A stretch of DNA of 64,000 bases from NCBI RefSeq assembly GCF_000183425.1, contig NC_014759.1, positions 1,116,001 to 1,180,000 of the forward strand, written 5' to 3'. Each line of letters opens with the position of its first letter. The stretch's first letter is position 1. Positions 1-9,916 of this stretch are shown here, piece by piece. Source of the stretch: Marivirga tractuosa DSM 4126 (GTDB lineage Bacteria > Bacteroidota > Bacteroidia > Cytophagales > Cyclobacteriaceae). The translations under genes were made by a program, and so were the position numbers. The notes beneath the pieces are model-generated. The model made no database searches, was not told the DNA's origin, and saw only the letters and a program-made list of their open reading frames with translations.

Positions 1-116
1 TTTAGCTAAAAGAAATATTTATTCGGAATGAATTTCTATTAAAGAGAAATCATAAGTATTATAGCAGTTTATTAACATCATCTTACTAAATTTCAGTTTA
101 GTCATAAAAAATAACA

Positions 117-1601
117 GTGGGAGTTATCATCAAACAAAGTGCTTATGCCTCAATTATCAACTACATTGGAGTTGCAGTAGGTGCTGTCAATATGATATTT
201 CTCTTTCCAGAGTTTTTAGGGCAGGAAGGTTTGGGTTTGTATAAAGCCGTAATCTCAATGGCTATTGTTTTATCACCTTTTGCACAGGTAGGCCTTGCAA
301 GAAGCACACTGAGATATTTTCCTCGATTCAATAAAGGTCCAAACTCATCAGGACGATTTTTTACTTTCGTTTTGATTCTGGCATTTTTTACAATTTCTTT
401 ATTCATTGGGCTGTTCCAATTAGTTGATCAGTGGGTATTTGGATTCTTTGAAAAGAATGCTGCTGAATTAATTGATCAATATTGGCTAATCATCATTTTA
501 GCAGCCGTAATGGTATATATTTCCATATTTGAAGCCTATTTCAAAGCACAACTCAATGTAGTGATCCCTACCTTTATGAGAGAGTTTTTTCTCAGAATTC
601 TAAGTAGTTTACTTGCATTCATATATTTCTTGGATATCATCTCCTTTGAATGGTTTTTAAGGCTTTCAATTGCAACTTATGCATTAAGCCTGGTACTACT
701 TATCGTAATTTTACTGTTCAAAGGTCAACTACATTTTAATTTCTCAATTTTCCATCTCAAAACACCTTTCATTAAGGAAATGATGAAATATGCGGTTTTT
801 ATTATGGCTGGAGCTATTGGAGCAGTAATTGTTTTGCAAATTGATCAGCTAATGGTAACAGGTTTTTTAGGCTTGAAAGAAAATGCTATTTACGTAATTG
901 CCTTTTTTATGGGGACTGTAATAGAAATCCCCAAAAGAAGTATTTCTCAAATGTCAGATGCCATAATTGCGAATGCCTTTGAAAATGAAAGGCTAGATGA
1001 AGTCAAGAAAATATATAAACAGAGCAGTATCAATCAATTGATCCTGGGAAGCTTTGTCTTTATTTTAGTAGTAATCAATCTGGATAATATTTATGCCATT
1101 ATGCCAAAAGGGGATGTATATTCGAGTGGAAAATGGATAGTAGTTTTGGTCGGATTGAGTAAATTAATTGATATGGGGTTTGGGGTTAATTCTGAAATTA
1201 TTATCTCTTCCAAACACTACAAAAGCAATATCTATTTTGTCTTGATTTTAGCGGCATTGACAATTGGACTGAATGTGCTGCTGATTCCTAAATATGGCTT
1301 GACCGGGGCTGCCCTGGCGACTTTTACTTCAGTGTTTTTGTTCAACCTCATTAAAATGATTTACATCTATTACATTTTACAATTTCAGCCATTTTCAATT
1401 CATACTTTAACAACCATTGTATTGTCTGGTTTATGCTTTTATATCATGAGTATATTACCTCAATTATCTAATCCAATACTAAATGGAGCTTATTTAACTA
1501 TTCTAACATTTGTGATTTTCGGTATATTGATGTTGGTTTTCAAACCTTCAAAAGAAATTACTAAAATCATTCAGCCAATTAGAGATAAGCTTAAGCTCTA
1601 A
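117..1601 (+). CDS. Polysaccharide flippase (Wzx/MATE-like membrane exporter)
   Basis: A 494-residue, very hydrophobic protein with roughly a dozen membrane segments spread along its whole length. The opening residues (IIKQSAYASIINYIGVAVG) are typical of the polysaccharide-biosynthesis/Wzx flippase family, which moves lipid-linked sugars across the inner membrane. The start is a GTG: no ATG in frame would keep the first membrane segment and its conserved lead-in. It ends convergently with the DegT aminotransferase, overlapping it by 11 bp, so the two genes are a glycan-related pair on opposite strands. The substrate cannot be read from the sequence. Confidence 0.85.
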   Translation: MGVIIKQSAYASIINYIGVAVGAVNMIFLFPEFLGQEGLGLYKAVISMAIVLSPFAQVGLARSTLRYFPRFNKGPNSSGRFFTFVLILAFFTISLFIGLFQLVDQWVFGFFEKNAAELIDQYWLIIILAAVMVYISIFEAYFKAQLNVVIPTFMREFFLRILSSLLAFIYFLDIISFEWFLRLSIATYALSLVLLIVILLFKGQLHFNFSIFHLKTPFIKEMMKYAVFIMAGAIGAVIVLQIDQLMVTGFLGLKENAIYVIAFFMGTVIEIPKRSISQMSDAIIANAFENERLDEVKKIYKQSSINQLILGSFVFILVVINLDNIYAIMPKGDVYSSGKWIVVLVGLSKLIDMGFGVNSEIIISSKHYKSNIYFVLILAALTIGLNVLLIPKYGLTGAALATFTSVFLFNLIKMIYIYYILQFQPFSIHTLTTIVLSGLCFYIMSILPQLSNPILNGAYLTILTFVIFGILMLVFKPSKEITKIIQPIRDKLKL

Positions 1602-2676
1602 AAAAACTTTTAATCTTTTCTGCTACAAACGATATTTCCAGTTCAGTATGATTGGGGTGAATTGGTAGAGATAAAACAGTTCTGGAAGCTAAACTAGCCT
1701 GATCGAATTTTTCCAATGAATAAAAAACTTCCATATCTGAAAGAGCGGTTGGATAATGAATATCAGTTTCAATATTATTCTCTAATAAAAACTTTTGAAG
1801 TTCATCCCTCCTATCAGTTCTTATTACAAACTGATGATAAACATGACCATTTGCTCTATGGGGTAAAGCACAATTGGTATCAGCCAAAATATCATAATAA
1901 ATACCCGCCAGCTTTTGTCTTTTCTCATTATCAGAATGAAGAAAGGTAAGATTAGTGCATAAAACAGCAGCTTGAATTTCATCCATCCTACTATTTCTTC
2001 CTAATTGGAGGTGCTCATTTCTGATTTCTTGACCGTGATTCGCCCAGCGACTACAATTTTCAGCTAAAGTTCCATTGTTTGTGGCTATGGCTCCAGCATC
2101 GCCCAAAGCTGCTAAATTCTTGGTAGGATAAAAGCTAAAAACTGCAACATCACCAAATGTACCAGCCAATTTACCATTTAAAGAGGCTCCATGGGCTTGA
2201 GCACAATCTTCAATTAAAACAATATTATTTTGTTTACAAATAGAGCTGATCTTGTCAATTTCGGGATGAAGCAATCCGAATAAATGAGGCAAGATAAGTG
2301 CTTTGGTTTTAACAGTAATCCTGCGCTCTAAATCAGATAGATTTATTTCAAAATGACTTATATCTATATCACAAAACACCACTTTTGCACCTATTAACTT
2401 AATGACTGAGGCATCTGAGAACCAACTAAAAGCCGAAGTGATTACCTCATCACCCTCCTGAATATCCAGACTTCTTAAAATTATTTCTAATGCGTCCGTG
2501 CAGTTTGCAGTAGGTATTATAGCATTAAGATCAAGAAAATTTGAAAATCCATATTTAAAAGCTTCAATATTTTCCCCATTCATAAAAACACCATTCTCTA
2601 AAACATCTTCTAAAGCAGTTTTTACCTCAGCTCGAAGTGGAGACAATCTTAAAAATGGAACCGAATCAAATTGCAT
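1591..2676 (-). CDS. DegT/DnrJ/EryC1/StrS family PLP-dependent sugar aminotransferase
   Basis: A 361-residue protein of the usual family length. The PLP-binding region is visible: an aspartate in IEDCAQAHGA (about residue 157) and the Schiff-base lysine in FSFYPTKNLAALGDAG (K186). Family members transfer an amino group to keto-sugars that go into surface glycans or antibiotics. The neighbouring flippase supports a cell-surface polysaccharide role. A TATATTTG box lies about 30 bp before the start on the minus strand. The exact sugar is unknown. Confidence 0.88.
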   Translation of the reverse strand: MQFDSVPFLRLSPLRAEVKTALEDVLENGVFMNGENIEAFKYGFSNFLDLNAIIPTANCTDALEIILRSLDIQEGDEVITSAFSWFSDASVIKLIGAKVVFCDIDISHFEINLSDLERRITVKTKALILPHLFGLLHPEIDKISSICKQNNIVLIEDCAQAHGASLNGKLAGTFGDVAVFSFYPTKNLAALGDAGAIATNNGTLAENCSRWANHGQEIRNEHLQLGRNSRMDEIQAAVLCTNLTFLHSDNEKRQKLAGIYYDILADTNCALPHRANGHVYHQFVIRTDRRDELQKFLLENNIETDIHYPTALSDMEVFYSLEKFDQASLASRTVLSLPIHPNHTELEISFVAEKIKSFFRA

Positions 2677-2704
2677 ATCGTAAATTAAAATTATGAGTTA
2701 TGGA

Positions 2705-2712
2705 CAAATATA
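2705..2712 (-). promoter_or_regulatory. Bacteroidota-type -7 promoter box for the DegT aminotransferase
   Basis: On the minus strand this reads TATATTTG, a match to the Bacteroidota -7 consensus TAnnTTTG, 28 bp before the ATG at 2676. I see no well-spaced -33 TTTG, so the call rests on the -7 box alone. Confidence 0.45.
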
Positions 2713-2855
2713 TAATGATTTTTATTTGCATTAACAGCAACGCTTTTCCAACTTTAAATTTGCTTTTGAAGTGCTAGAGCAATAAAAATTGTTAAATTGA
2801 ATTAATATCATTAATACTTCAAAGATTGAAATTTTTACCTGAAAATAAGTCATAA

Positions 2856-3827
2856 ATGAAGAAAGTAGCAATAATGACCTCTGGTGGAGATGCTCCTGGC
2901 ATGAATGCATGCCTTAGAGCTGCTGTTAGAGGGGCAGTATACCATGGAGTGGAAATATACGGAATATATAGAGGTTATGATGGGATGATTGAAGGGGATA
3001 TTGTAAAAATGGATTCACATTCGGTGAGTAATATTATTCAAAAAGGTGGTACTATTCTAAAATCTGCCAGAAGTGAAGAATTTAAAACCAAAGAAGGTCG
3101 AAAAAAGGCCTATAATGAACTTCAGAAATTAGGAATAGAAGGTTTGATCACAATTGGTGGGGATGGTACTTTTACTGGTGCAAAAATTTTCTACGATGAA
3201 TATGGAATTCCAACAGTTGGTGCTCCGGGAACCATAGATAATGACCTATTTGGAACCGACTATACCATAGGATTTGATACTGCAGTAAATACAGCTTTAG
3301 GTGCGATAGATAAAATACGTGATACAGCTGATTCTCATAACCGTCTTTTCTTTATTGAAGTAATGGGTAGAGATTCTGGTTATATTGCCATTCGTTCGGG
3401 CATTGGTGGGGGAGCTGAATTAGTGATGGTTCCTGAAACCTCTACCAGCATTAAGGAAGTGATCAGTACTTTGCAGGAAGGTTGGGCTCGTCACAAGACA
3501 TCATCGATTGTAGTGGTTGCTGAGGGTGATGAAGAAGGGAACGCAATGGAGATTGCAGAGAAGGTAAAAAAACAAATTAGTCAGAAAGATATTAAAGTAT
3601 CCATACTAGGTCATATTCAGCGAGGTGGTTCACCTAGTGCACAAGATCGAATATTGGCAAGCAGATTAGGATTAGGAGCCTTAGAGGGCTTAATGAAAGG
3701 TGAAAAGAACGTAATGGCTGGTATTATTAATGACAAATTGGTTTATACAAGTTTTGAGGACAGCATCACTAAAAACAAACCTTTAAATCAGGAATTAATT
3801 CACATGGTTAAAGTGTTGAGCGTCTAA
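2856..3827 (+). CDS. pfkA: ATP-dependent 6-phosphofructokinase
   Basis: A 323-residue protein of the bacterial PfkA length. It phosphorylates fructose-6-phosphate to fructose-1,6-bisphosphate in cytoplasmic glycolysis. The N-terminal GGDAPGMN loop (residues 10-17), GGDGT (101-105) and TIDND with the catalytic aspartate (126-130) are all present. The glycine in GGDGT after the second G-D pair is the form found in ATP-using rather than pyrophosphate-using enzymes. It stands alone, about 100 bp before the GSCFA gene. Confidence 0.95.
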   Translation: MKKVAIMTSGGDAPGMNACLRAAVRGAVYHGVEIYGIYRGYDGMIEGDIVKMDSHSVSNIIQKGGTILKSARSEEFKTKEGRKKAYNELQKLGIEGLITIGGDGTFTGAKIFYDEYGIPTVGAPGTIDNDLFGTDYTIGFDTAVNTALGAIDKIRDTADSHNRLFFIEVMGRDSGYIAIRSGIGGGAELVMVPETSTSIKEVISTLQEGWARHKTSSIVVVAEGDEEGNAMEIAEKVKKQISQKDIKVSILGHIQRGGSPSAQDRILASRLGLGALEGLMKGEKNVMAGIINDKLVYTSFEDSITKNKPLNQELIHMVKVLSV

Positions 3828-3928
3828 TTATTTTGATCACTGTAAACAAACCTGATCAAATTACTTACTAGTGAACAAGCAATATCCAAATTTGAACACA
3901 AAATAGAATCCATCTAATTGGGGGTAAA

Positions 3929-4918
3929 ATGGAATTAAAAACAACTATTGAAATTAAGCCAACTGAAGAGAAAATCCATCCACATGATAGGATCACTTCA
4001 ATCGGAAGTTGCTTTGCAGATCATATTGGCAGCCGTTTTGAAGAAATGAAAATGGATATCTTAAGTAATCCTTTCGGAATCATTTACAATCCGATTTCTC
4101 AAATGCGATTGATTAAAGCTGCTTTAAATGAAGAAGATCTAAATGAGAATCATATCATTGAAAACAGGGATATTTATAATCATTTAGATGCACATTCGAT
4201 CTTTGGAAAGAAAAACCTGATTGAATTAAAAGAAGGTATTAGAGAAGCTACTTCTAAACTAAAAGATTACCTAGAAAGCTCCAAAGTACTAATTTTAACT
4301 TTTGGAACCGCTTGGGTCTATAGATATGAAAAAACCCAACAAATTATTGCGAATTGCCATAAACTTCCATCTCAAAACTTCCAAAAGGAACTGCTGGAAT
4401 TAGAGGATATCGTGAAAGAAGTAGCGGAAACTTTACAATACCTCAAAGAAAAAAATCCTGCCCTAAGAATAATCTTAACCGTAAGCCCAGTTCGTCATAT
4501 AAAAGACGGAATTCCTGAGAATATGCTCAGTAAGTCTATCTTACGATTAGCAACAAATAAAATTAAGAAAGCAGTTGAAAAGACCTACTACTTCCCTGCA
4601 TTTGAATTAATGATGGATGATCTAAGGGATTATAGATTTTATGCTGAAGATATGATCCATCCAAATAATATGGCAAGGAATTTTATCTGGCAGCGATTCA
4701 GAGAAACATTTTTCTCAGAACCACTCTTTGCCTATTGCGACAAATGGCAAGCCATTAAAAACGATTTAAACCATAGGGTAATGAACCCAGGCTCTGAAGA
4801 ACACATCCAGTTTCTGGAAGCCTTGCAGAAAAAGCTTAAACGTTTTTCCGTTATGGGCAATGTTGAAGAAGAAATGAATCACGTTGATAAAGAATTAGAA
4901 AATGCCAAAAGTCAATAA
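3929..4918 (+). CDS. GSCFA domain-containing protein
   Basis: A 329-residue protein whose family-naming motif GSCFA is at residues 26-30, followed by NPFGIIYNP and, near the end, a DMIHPN segment. GSCFA proteins resemble SGNH hydrolases and are widespread in Bacteroidota, but their substrate is not established. There is no signal peptide. It overlaps the next gene (DUF255 protein) by 17 bp, and the ATG of that gene is inside its last codons, which suggests translational coupling with the DUF255-priA genes. Confidence 0.85.
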   Translation: MELKTTIEIKPTEEKIHPHDRITSIGSCFADHIGSRFEEMKMDILSNPFGIIYNPISQMRLIKAALNEEDLNENHIIENRDIYNHLDAHSIFGKKNLIELKEGIREATSKLKDYLESSKVLILTFGTAWVYRYEKTQQIIANCHKLPSQNFQKELLELEDIVKEVAETLQYLKEKNPALRIILTVSPVRHIKDGIPENMLSKSILRLATNKIKKAVEKTYYFPAFELMMDDLRDYRFYAEDMIHPNNMARNFIWQRFRETFFSEPLFAYCDKWQAIKNDLNHRVMNPGSEEHIQFLEALQKKLKRFSVMGNVEEEMNHVDKELENAKSQ

Positions 4919-6929
4919 ACTTATTCACGAAAGCAGTCCCTATTTACTACAACATGCGCACAACCCCGTAAATTGGCAAGCTTGGGGTGAAGAGGCTTTA
5001 AATCAAGCACAAAAGGAAGATAAGCCCATTATACTGAGCATTGGCTATGCAGCTTGCCATTGGTGTCATGTGATGGAACATGAAAGCTTCGAAGATGAAG
5101 AAGTCGCAAAGGTGATGAATGAAAACTATATTTGCATCAAATTAGATCGTGAAGAAAGACCGGACATCGATCAAATCTATATGGATGCAATTCAAACTAT
5201 GGGCTTACATGGTGGATGGCCTTTGAACGTATTTTTGATACCAAACCAAAAACCGTTTTATGGTGGCACTTATTTCCCTAAAAACAAATGGCTAGAAATT
5301 TTAGATAAAGTAGCCATAGCATTCCAAAGCAGTAGAAATCAATTAGAAGAATCAGCTAATAAATTTGCTCAAGCACTAAATGCAGCTGATGGGGAAAAAT
5401 TAAGCTTAGGAGCGCTGAATGCTGAAAATTTTAACTCCAAAATATTATCTGAAGCTTATCAGAAACTGGGGTCTTTCTTAGATTGGGACAATGGTGGCAC
5501 ATTGGGTGCACCTAAATTCCCTATGCCTGTGATTTGGCAGTTCTTAATGAAATATGCCTTCCATAGCCAAAACCCTGAAGCTAAAAAAGCATTGGAATTC
5601 ACTTTAACCTCTTTGGCTGATGGTGGAATTTACGACCAGATCGGTGGTGGATTTGCCCGTTACTCGGTAGATGCCGAATGGTTTGCCCCTCATTTTGAAA
5701 AAATGCTTTATGACAATGGGCAATTGATCAGTCTATATGCCGATGCTTTTAGATTCACTAAAAATCCTTACTTCAAGGAAATATTTGAAGACAGCATTAG
5801 GTTTAGTGCTAGGGAAATCATGGATCCTTATTGTAGGTTCTATTCTGCCTTGGATGCTGATTCAGAAGGTGAAGAAGGGAAATTTTACACTTGGACTTAT
5901 ACAGAGTTAGAGCAAATTCTAGGAGATAAAGCTGAACCCATTCTAAAATTTTATAATGCAACTGAAAAAGGAAACTGGGAAAATGGAAGAAATATTCTAT
6001 TTCGCCATAGTTCAATTGAGGATTTCTGTAAAGCTGAAAAAATAGATCAAGAAAAATTTAAAGCGCAACTTATAGAAGCAAAAGATTCACTTCTAGACGC
6101 CAGAGAAGATCGAGTGAGACCAGCCATGGATGATAAAATCCTTACTGGCTGGAATGCTTTGCAAATGAAAGGAATATGCGATGCTTACAAAGCTTATCAA
6201 GATAAAAAGTACAAAGCCATAGCACAAGATAATTTTGTCTTCTTGAGCGAGTTTGTTTGGGATGGAAACCAGTTATTTCGAAGTTTTAAAAATGAACAAC
6301 CCAAAATTAAGGCGTATTTGGAAGACTATGCTTTAGCAATTCAAGCATCAATATCATTATTTGAGATTTCGTCCGATTCTAAAGCACTAGATTTTGCTGA
6401 AAAGTTGACCAACTATGCTATCCAGAATTTCTATGATGAAAAAGAAAAGCTTTTTTTCTATACCGATAAATCAAGCGAGAAATTAATAGCAAGAAAGAAA
6501 GAAATATTCGATAATGTAATCCCAGCTTCCAATTCAGTGATGATTGAAAATCTTCATTGGTTAGGTATCTTAAAAGGGAATTCCAGTTTTACTGAAATAT
6601 CAGAGCAGATGTTGAAACAAATTCAGCACCTACTGCCGAGAGAACCCAAGTTTTTAGCTAACTATGCTTCAGCTTATGCTCTTAAAGCTTTTCGCAGCTA
6701 CGATATTGTGATAGTTGGCACTAAAGCGACTGAATTGCAAAAGGAATTATGGAGCCATTATTTGCCCAACACTTTCATTATGGCTATTCCTGAAGAGAGT
6801 AAGGATCAATTAGTATGGAAAGGAAAAGAAATTATCAATACTAAAACAACTATATACGTATGCGAAAATAATGCTTGCCAGCAACCCGTTTATTCTGTGG
6901 ACGATGCCCTAGATCAAATCAGAAAATGA
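4902..6929 (+). CDS. DUF255 thioredoxin-like protein (YyaL/SPATA20 family)
   Basis: A 675-residue protein, the usual family length. The N-terminal thioredoxin-like domain has the hallmark start [19 protein letters not shown] and an active-site-like CHWC (residues 52-55). It is followed by a large helical (alpha/alpha toroid-like) region. The family (YyaL in Bacillus, SPATA20 in animals) is widespread, and its exact reaction is unclear; a redox or sugar-binding role has been proposed. Its last codon overlaps the priA start as ATGA, so the two are probably co-translated. Confidence 0.88.
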   Translation: MPKVNKLIHESSPYLLQHAHNPVNWQAWGEEALNQAQKEDKPIILSIGYAACHWCHVMEHESFEDEEVAKVMNENYICIKLDREERPDIDQIYMDAIQTMGLHGGWPLNVFLIPNQKPFYGGTYFPKNKWLEILDKVAIAFQSSRNQLEESANKFAQALNAADGEKLSLGALNAENFNSKILSEAYQKLGSFLDWDNGGTLGAPKFPMPVIWQFLMKYAFHSQNPEAKKALEFTLTSLADGGIYDQIGGGFARYSVDAEWFAPHFEKMLYDNGQLISLYADAFRFTKNPYFKEIFEDSIRFSAREIMDPYCRFYSALDADSEGEEGKFYTWTYTELEQILGDKAEPILKFYNATEKGNWENGRNILFRHSSIEDFCKAEKIDQEKFKAQLIEAKDSLLDAREDRVRPAMDDKILTGWNALQMKGICDAYKAYQDKKYKAIAQDNFVFLSEFVWDGNQLFRSFKNEQPKIKAYLEDYALAIQASISLFEISSDSKALDFAEKLTNYAIQNFYDEKEKLFFYTDKSSEKLIARKKEIFDNVIPASNSVMIENLHWLGILKGNSSFTEISEQMLKQIQHLLPREPKFLANYASAYALKAFRSYDIVIVGTKATELQKELWSHYLPNTFIMAIPEESKDQLVWKGKEIINTKTTIYVCENNACQQPVYSVDDALDQIRK

Positions 6930-9448
6930 GCCAACTCAGCTTGAATACTTTTGAGGAAGATAGTTTAAGGAAAACCTATTTTGTGCAGGTTTTACTGCCT
7001 GTCCCCATCCCTAAAACTTTCACCTATAGAGTTCCTCAAAAGTATGAGGAACACATTCAGGTTGGGATTCGAGCTATTGTTCCTTTTGGTAAAAAGAAAA
7101 TCATTACTGGAATTATTAGTGCAATTCATCAAGAGGCTCCAAATGATTATGAAGCTAAATATTTATTGGAAATACTGGACGAGTTCCCAGTAGTCAGTAG
7201 ACAGCAATTCAAGCTATTTGAATGGATGGCACAATATTATATGGCTACTGAAGGTGAAGTTCTTAATGTGGGCTTACCTTCAGGTCTAAAATTAAGTAGC
7301 GAATCGAAAATTCAATTAAATCCGGAATTTCAATTAGAGCAATCACCCTATATTTTTAGCCAAATAGAAGAAGTTGTTATAAATCTTCTTAAAAAAGAAG
7401 GGCTTCTCTCCTATCAGCAATTTGCAGAAATTACAAATACCAAACAGACTAGCGTTTTAATAAAAGATTTACTCAAAAAGCAGGTTATTATGCTTATTGA
7501 GCAAGTTCAGGAGCGCTACAAACCCAAAACAGAGAAAAGATTAAGGCTACAAAAAGATTGGCTAGATAAAGCACAGCTAAATGAGCTGATGCAGCAGCTG
7601 GACAAAAAACCAAAGCAGTTGGATGTACTTCTAAAATATTTACAGGAAGTCCCAGTATTTAATGATAGAAGCTCAAATTACACTGGAGTTGCCAAAAGCA
7701 TTTTTAAGGAAGAGCAATTTTCCATTTCTTCTATCAGCACCTTAATTAAAAATAAGATTTTTGAGGAATATGAAGTCATTACGTCTCGATTAGATTACCT
7801 CAACAGACAAGAAAATCTTGATCATGAGATTACACTAAGTCCGGCTCAAGAAGCTTGTAGAGATGAGCTCAATACAATTTTCACTGAAAAAGATGTAGCT
7901 CTTTTGCATGGAGTTACAGGAAGCGGTAAAACAGAAATTTATCTCTCCCTCATTCGGGAAGTGATTGATAGTGGTTCACAAGCATTATTTCTTCTTCCTG
8001 AAATTGCCATTACCACCCAGATGATTCAGCGTGTTCGCAAAATATTTGGTGATCAAGTAGGCATTTACCATTCCAAATTTTCAGATGCAGAAAGAGTAGA
8101 AGTTTGGCAAGGCGTGGCTGAAGGTACCATCAATTTTGTAATAGGGGTTCGCTCATCCATTCTTCTGCCTTTTAATAATCTTTCGCTTATTGTAGTTGAT
8201 GAAGAACATGAAAGCAGTTATAAACAATACGATCCAGCTCCACGCTACAATGCAAGAGATACAGCTGTGGTTTTGGCTAATATCCATCAAGCTAAATTGA
8301 TCTTGGGCTCAGCCACTCCTTCCTATGAGAGCTTTTATAATGCCAAAACTGGTAAATATGGTCTTTCAATTCTAACGGAAAGGTATGGCGAAGGCAGCAT
8401 GCCCGAAATTGAAGTAATTGATATGCGCAGGCAAAAAGCCAAGAAGCTGGTCAAAGATGATTTTAGTCACAGTTTGCTAGCAGCGCTTGAATCGGAAATG
8501 AATAAAGGGAACCAAGCCATTATATTCCAGAATCGGAGAGGCTATGCTCCTTACCTTCAATGTGAAACTTGTGGCTGGATATCAGAGTGTGAGAACTGCT
8601 CTGTGAGCTTGACCTACCACATGCATCAGCATGAGCTGAAATGTCATTATTGTGGCTACAGACAAAAAAGCCCTAGTGCGTGCTTGAGTTGTGAATCTAC
8701 TGCCTTGGTAATGAAAGGCTTTGGTACAGAGAAAATAGAGGATGATTTAAAGCTGCATTTTCCGGATGTAAAAATCCAAAGGATGGACAGAGATACCACC
8801 CGAAAGAAATATTCATATCAGCAAATAATTGAATCTTTTGAAAGTGGTGAAACACAAATCCTGATTGGAACTCAGATGGTTACCAAAGGCTTGGATTTTG
8901 AAAATGTAAGCCTAGTGGGCATAGTAGATGCCGATAGAATGATGTACTATCCTGATTTCAGAGCGCATGAACGTGCATTTCAGATGATGCTTCAGGTGAG
9001 TGGAAGAGCTGGCAGAAGCCATAAAAAAGGTAAAGTATGGATTCAGAGCTTTCAGGAGAACCATCCGCTCTTTAGTTTTCTCTTGAAATACGATTATGAA
9101 GGATTTTATGAACTACAGCTAAAAGAAAGACATTCGTTTTTTTATCCTCCATTTTGTCGCTTAATCAAAATCGTTTTAAAAGGCTCACAAGCAGATGCAG
9201 TGAGAAATGGAGCCAGATTATTGCATGAATCTTTAGTGTCTAAAATGGGAAATCAAAGAGTGCTAGCACCGCACGAACCTATGATTGCCAAAATCCGCAA
9301 TATCTATCATATGGAAATCTGGATAAAAATGGAAAAAGGGTATCCATTGGAAAGCACTAAAAATCAAATAAAATCTACTGTTACTAAATTACAAGAAAAC
9401 AGTCAATTTAGAAAGTTAAGAATTGTGTTTGATGTGGATCCGCAATAG
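6926..9448 (+). CDS. priA: Primosomal protein N' (replication restart helicase PriA)
   Basis: An 840-residue superfamily 2 helicase that reloads the replisome at stalled forks. The N-terminal DNA-binding domain is followed by Walker A ([11 protein letters not shown], about residues 329-339), a DEEH Walker B box (about 425-428) and a cluster of eight cysteines (about 546-590, starting [10 protein letters not shown]) that binds two zinc ions. The ATG at 6926 is chosen because it overlaps the upstream stop as ATGA; the longer open frame from 6875 adds 17 residues that merely read through the upstream gene in another frame. Confidence 0.95.
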   Translation: MSQLSLNTFEEDSLRKTYFVQVLLPVPIPKTFTYRVPQKYEEHIQVGIRAIVPFGKKKIITGIISAIHQEAPNDYEAKYLLEILDEFPVVSRQQFKLFEWMAQYYMATEGEVLNVGLPSGLKLSSESKIQLNPEFQLEQSPYIFSQIEEVVINLLKKEGLLSYQQFAEITNTKQTSVLIKDLLKKQVIMLIEQVQERYKPKTEKRLRLQKDWLDKAQLNELMQQLDKKPKQLDVLLKYLQEVPVFNDRSSNYTGVAKSIFKEEQFSISSISTLIKNKIFEEYEVITSRLDYLNRQENLDHEITLSPAQEACRDELNTIFTEKDVALLHGVTGSGKTEIYLSLIREVIDSGSQALFLLPEIAITTQMIQRVRKIFGDQVGIYHSKFSDAERVEVWQGVAEGTINFVIGVRSSILLPFNNLSLIVVDEEHESSYKQYDPAPRYNARDTAVVLANIHQAKLILGSATPSYESFYNAKTGKYGLSILTERYGEGSMPEIEVIDMRRQKAKKLVKDDFSHSLLAALESEMNKGNQAIIFQNRRGYAPYLQCETCGWISECENCSVSLTYHMHQHELKCHYCGYRQKSPSACLSCESTALVMKGFGTEKIEDDLKLHFPDVKIQRMDRDTTRKKYSYQQIIESFESGETQILIGTQMVTKGLDFENVSLVGIVDADRMMYYPDFRAHERAFQMMLQVSGRAGRSHKKGKVWIQSFQENHPLFSFLLKYDYEGFYELQLKERHSFFYPPFCRLIKIVLKGSQADAVRNGARLLHESLVSKMGNQRVLAPHEPMIAKIRNIYHMEIWIKMEKGYPLESTKNQIKSTVTKLQENSQFRKLRIVFDVDPQ

Positions 9449-9481
9449 GAAGCTTAAGGAAGGTTTAGAATCTATGTGTGA

Positions 9482-9497
9482 GACGGTTCTAACCGTC
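9482..9497. repeat. Small palindromic repeat GACGGTTCTAACCGTC
   Basis: A 16-bp inverted repeat with 7-bp arms downstream of priA. A near-identical copy (one arm changed, still inside AGACGGTTCTAACC) is at 25699-25714, also between genes. The recurrence in two intergenic sites suggests a dispersed REP-like family. Confidence 0.6.
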
Positions 9498-9591
9498 AGA
9501 CACTGGGCTAACGGTCTGCAATTTCAATCATCTGGCACTAGGTCGAATATGAATAAGAAAAACCATAAACCTTTGTCATACTATTGCAAAT

Positions 9592-9640
9592 AAAAAGACC
9601 TTCCTCAAAGCACTTAACTTTGAAAAAGGTCTTTCAAAAA
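9592..9640. terminator. Bidirectional intrinsic terminator between priA and the 64-residue gene
   Basis: AAAGACCTT pairs with AAGGTCTTT (9594-9602 with 9626-9634), with an inner TCAAAG/CTTTGA stem. It is flanked by A-runs on the left and a short A-run on the right, so it can serve convergent transcripts on both strands. Confidence 0.7.
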
Positions 9641-9680
9641 ATTCTCGAATGGCAAAAAATTAAAATTTTACATCAATTTT

Positions 9681-9875
9681 TCACTTCTTCTTTTTATCAT
9701 AAATCTTTTTGGCTCCAAAAGCAGCACCTGCCGCAATCAAATATTCAATTCCTGTGATAGGAACTGGGTTATCTGGATCGGTTCCACCTCCTGGGTCTCC
9801 AGGCTGGGCATTCAAAGTAGATGCCCCGATAAATAATAAACTAAATATTAAAGCTGACTTTATGATTTTTTTCAT
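9681..9875 (-). CDS. Small secreted protein with a C-terminal sorting-like tail (PID-CTERM-like)
   Basis: A 64-residue protein with three parts: a signal peptide ending in LNAQ (about residues 1-23), a Gly/Pro/Asp-rich spacer (PGDPGGGTDPDNP), then P-I-T-G followed by a hydrophobic stretch (IEYLIAAGAAFGA) and a lysine tail (KKKK). This resembles the short Bacteroidota proteins with a PIDGG-type C-terminal sorting signal, here with T in place of D. It lies 41 bp downstream of the giant T9SS protein on the same strand and is probably co-transcribed with it. Function is unknown; the family assignment is from memory of the motif. Confidence 0.6.
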   Translation of the reverse strand: MKKIIKSALIFSLLFIGASTLNAQPGDPGGGTDPDNPVPITGIEYLIAAGAAFGAKKIYDKKKK

Positions 9876-9916
9876 TTTTTAATCCCTATTCGTTTAAGCA
9901 ATAGCTATTTAAACTA

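Noticed and set aside
6875..6925. Longer start of PriA at 6875
   Set aside because: The added 17 residues lie in another frame of the upstream DUF255 gene and do not resemble PriA; the ATG at 6926 overlaps the stop as ATGA.
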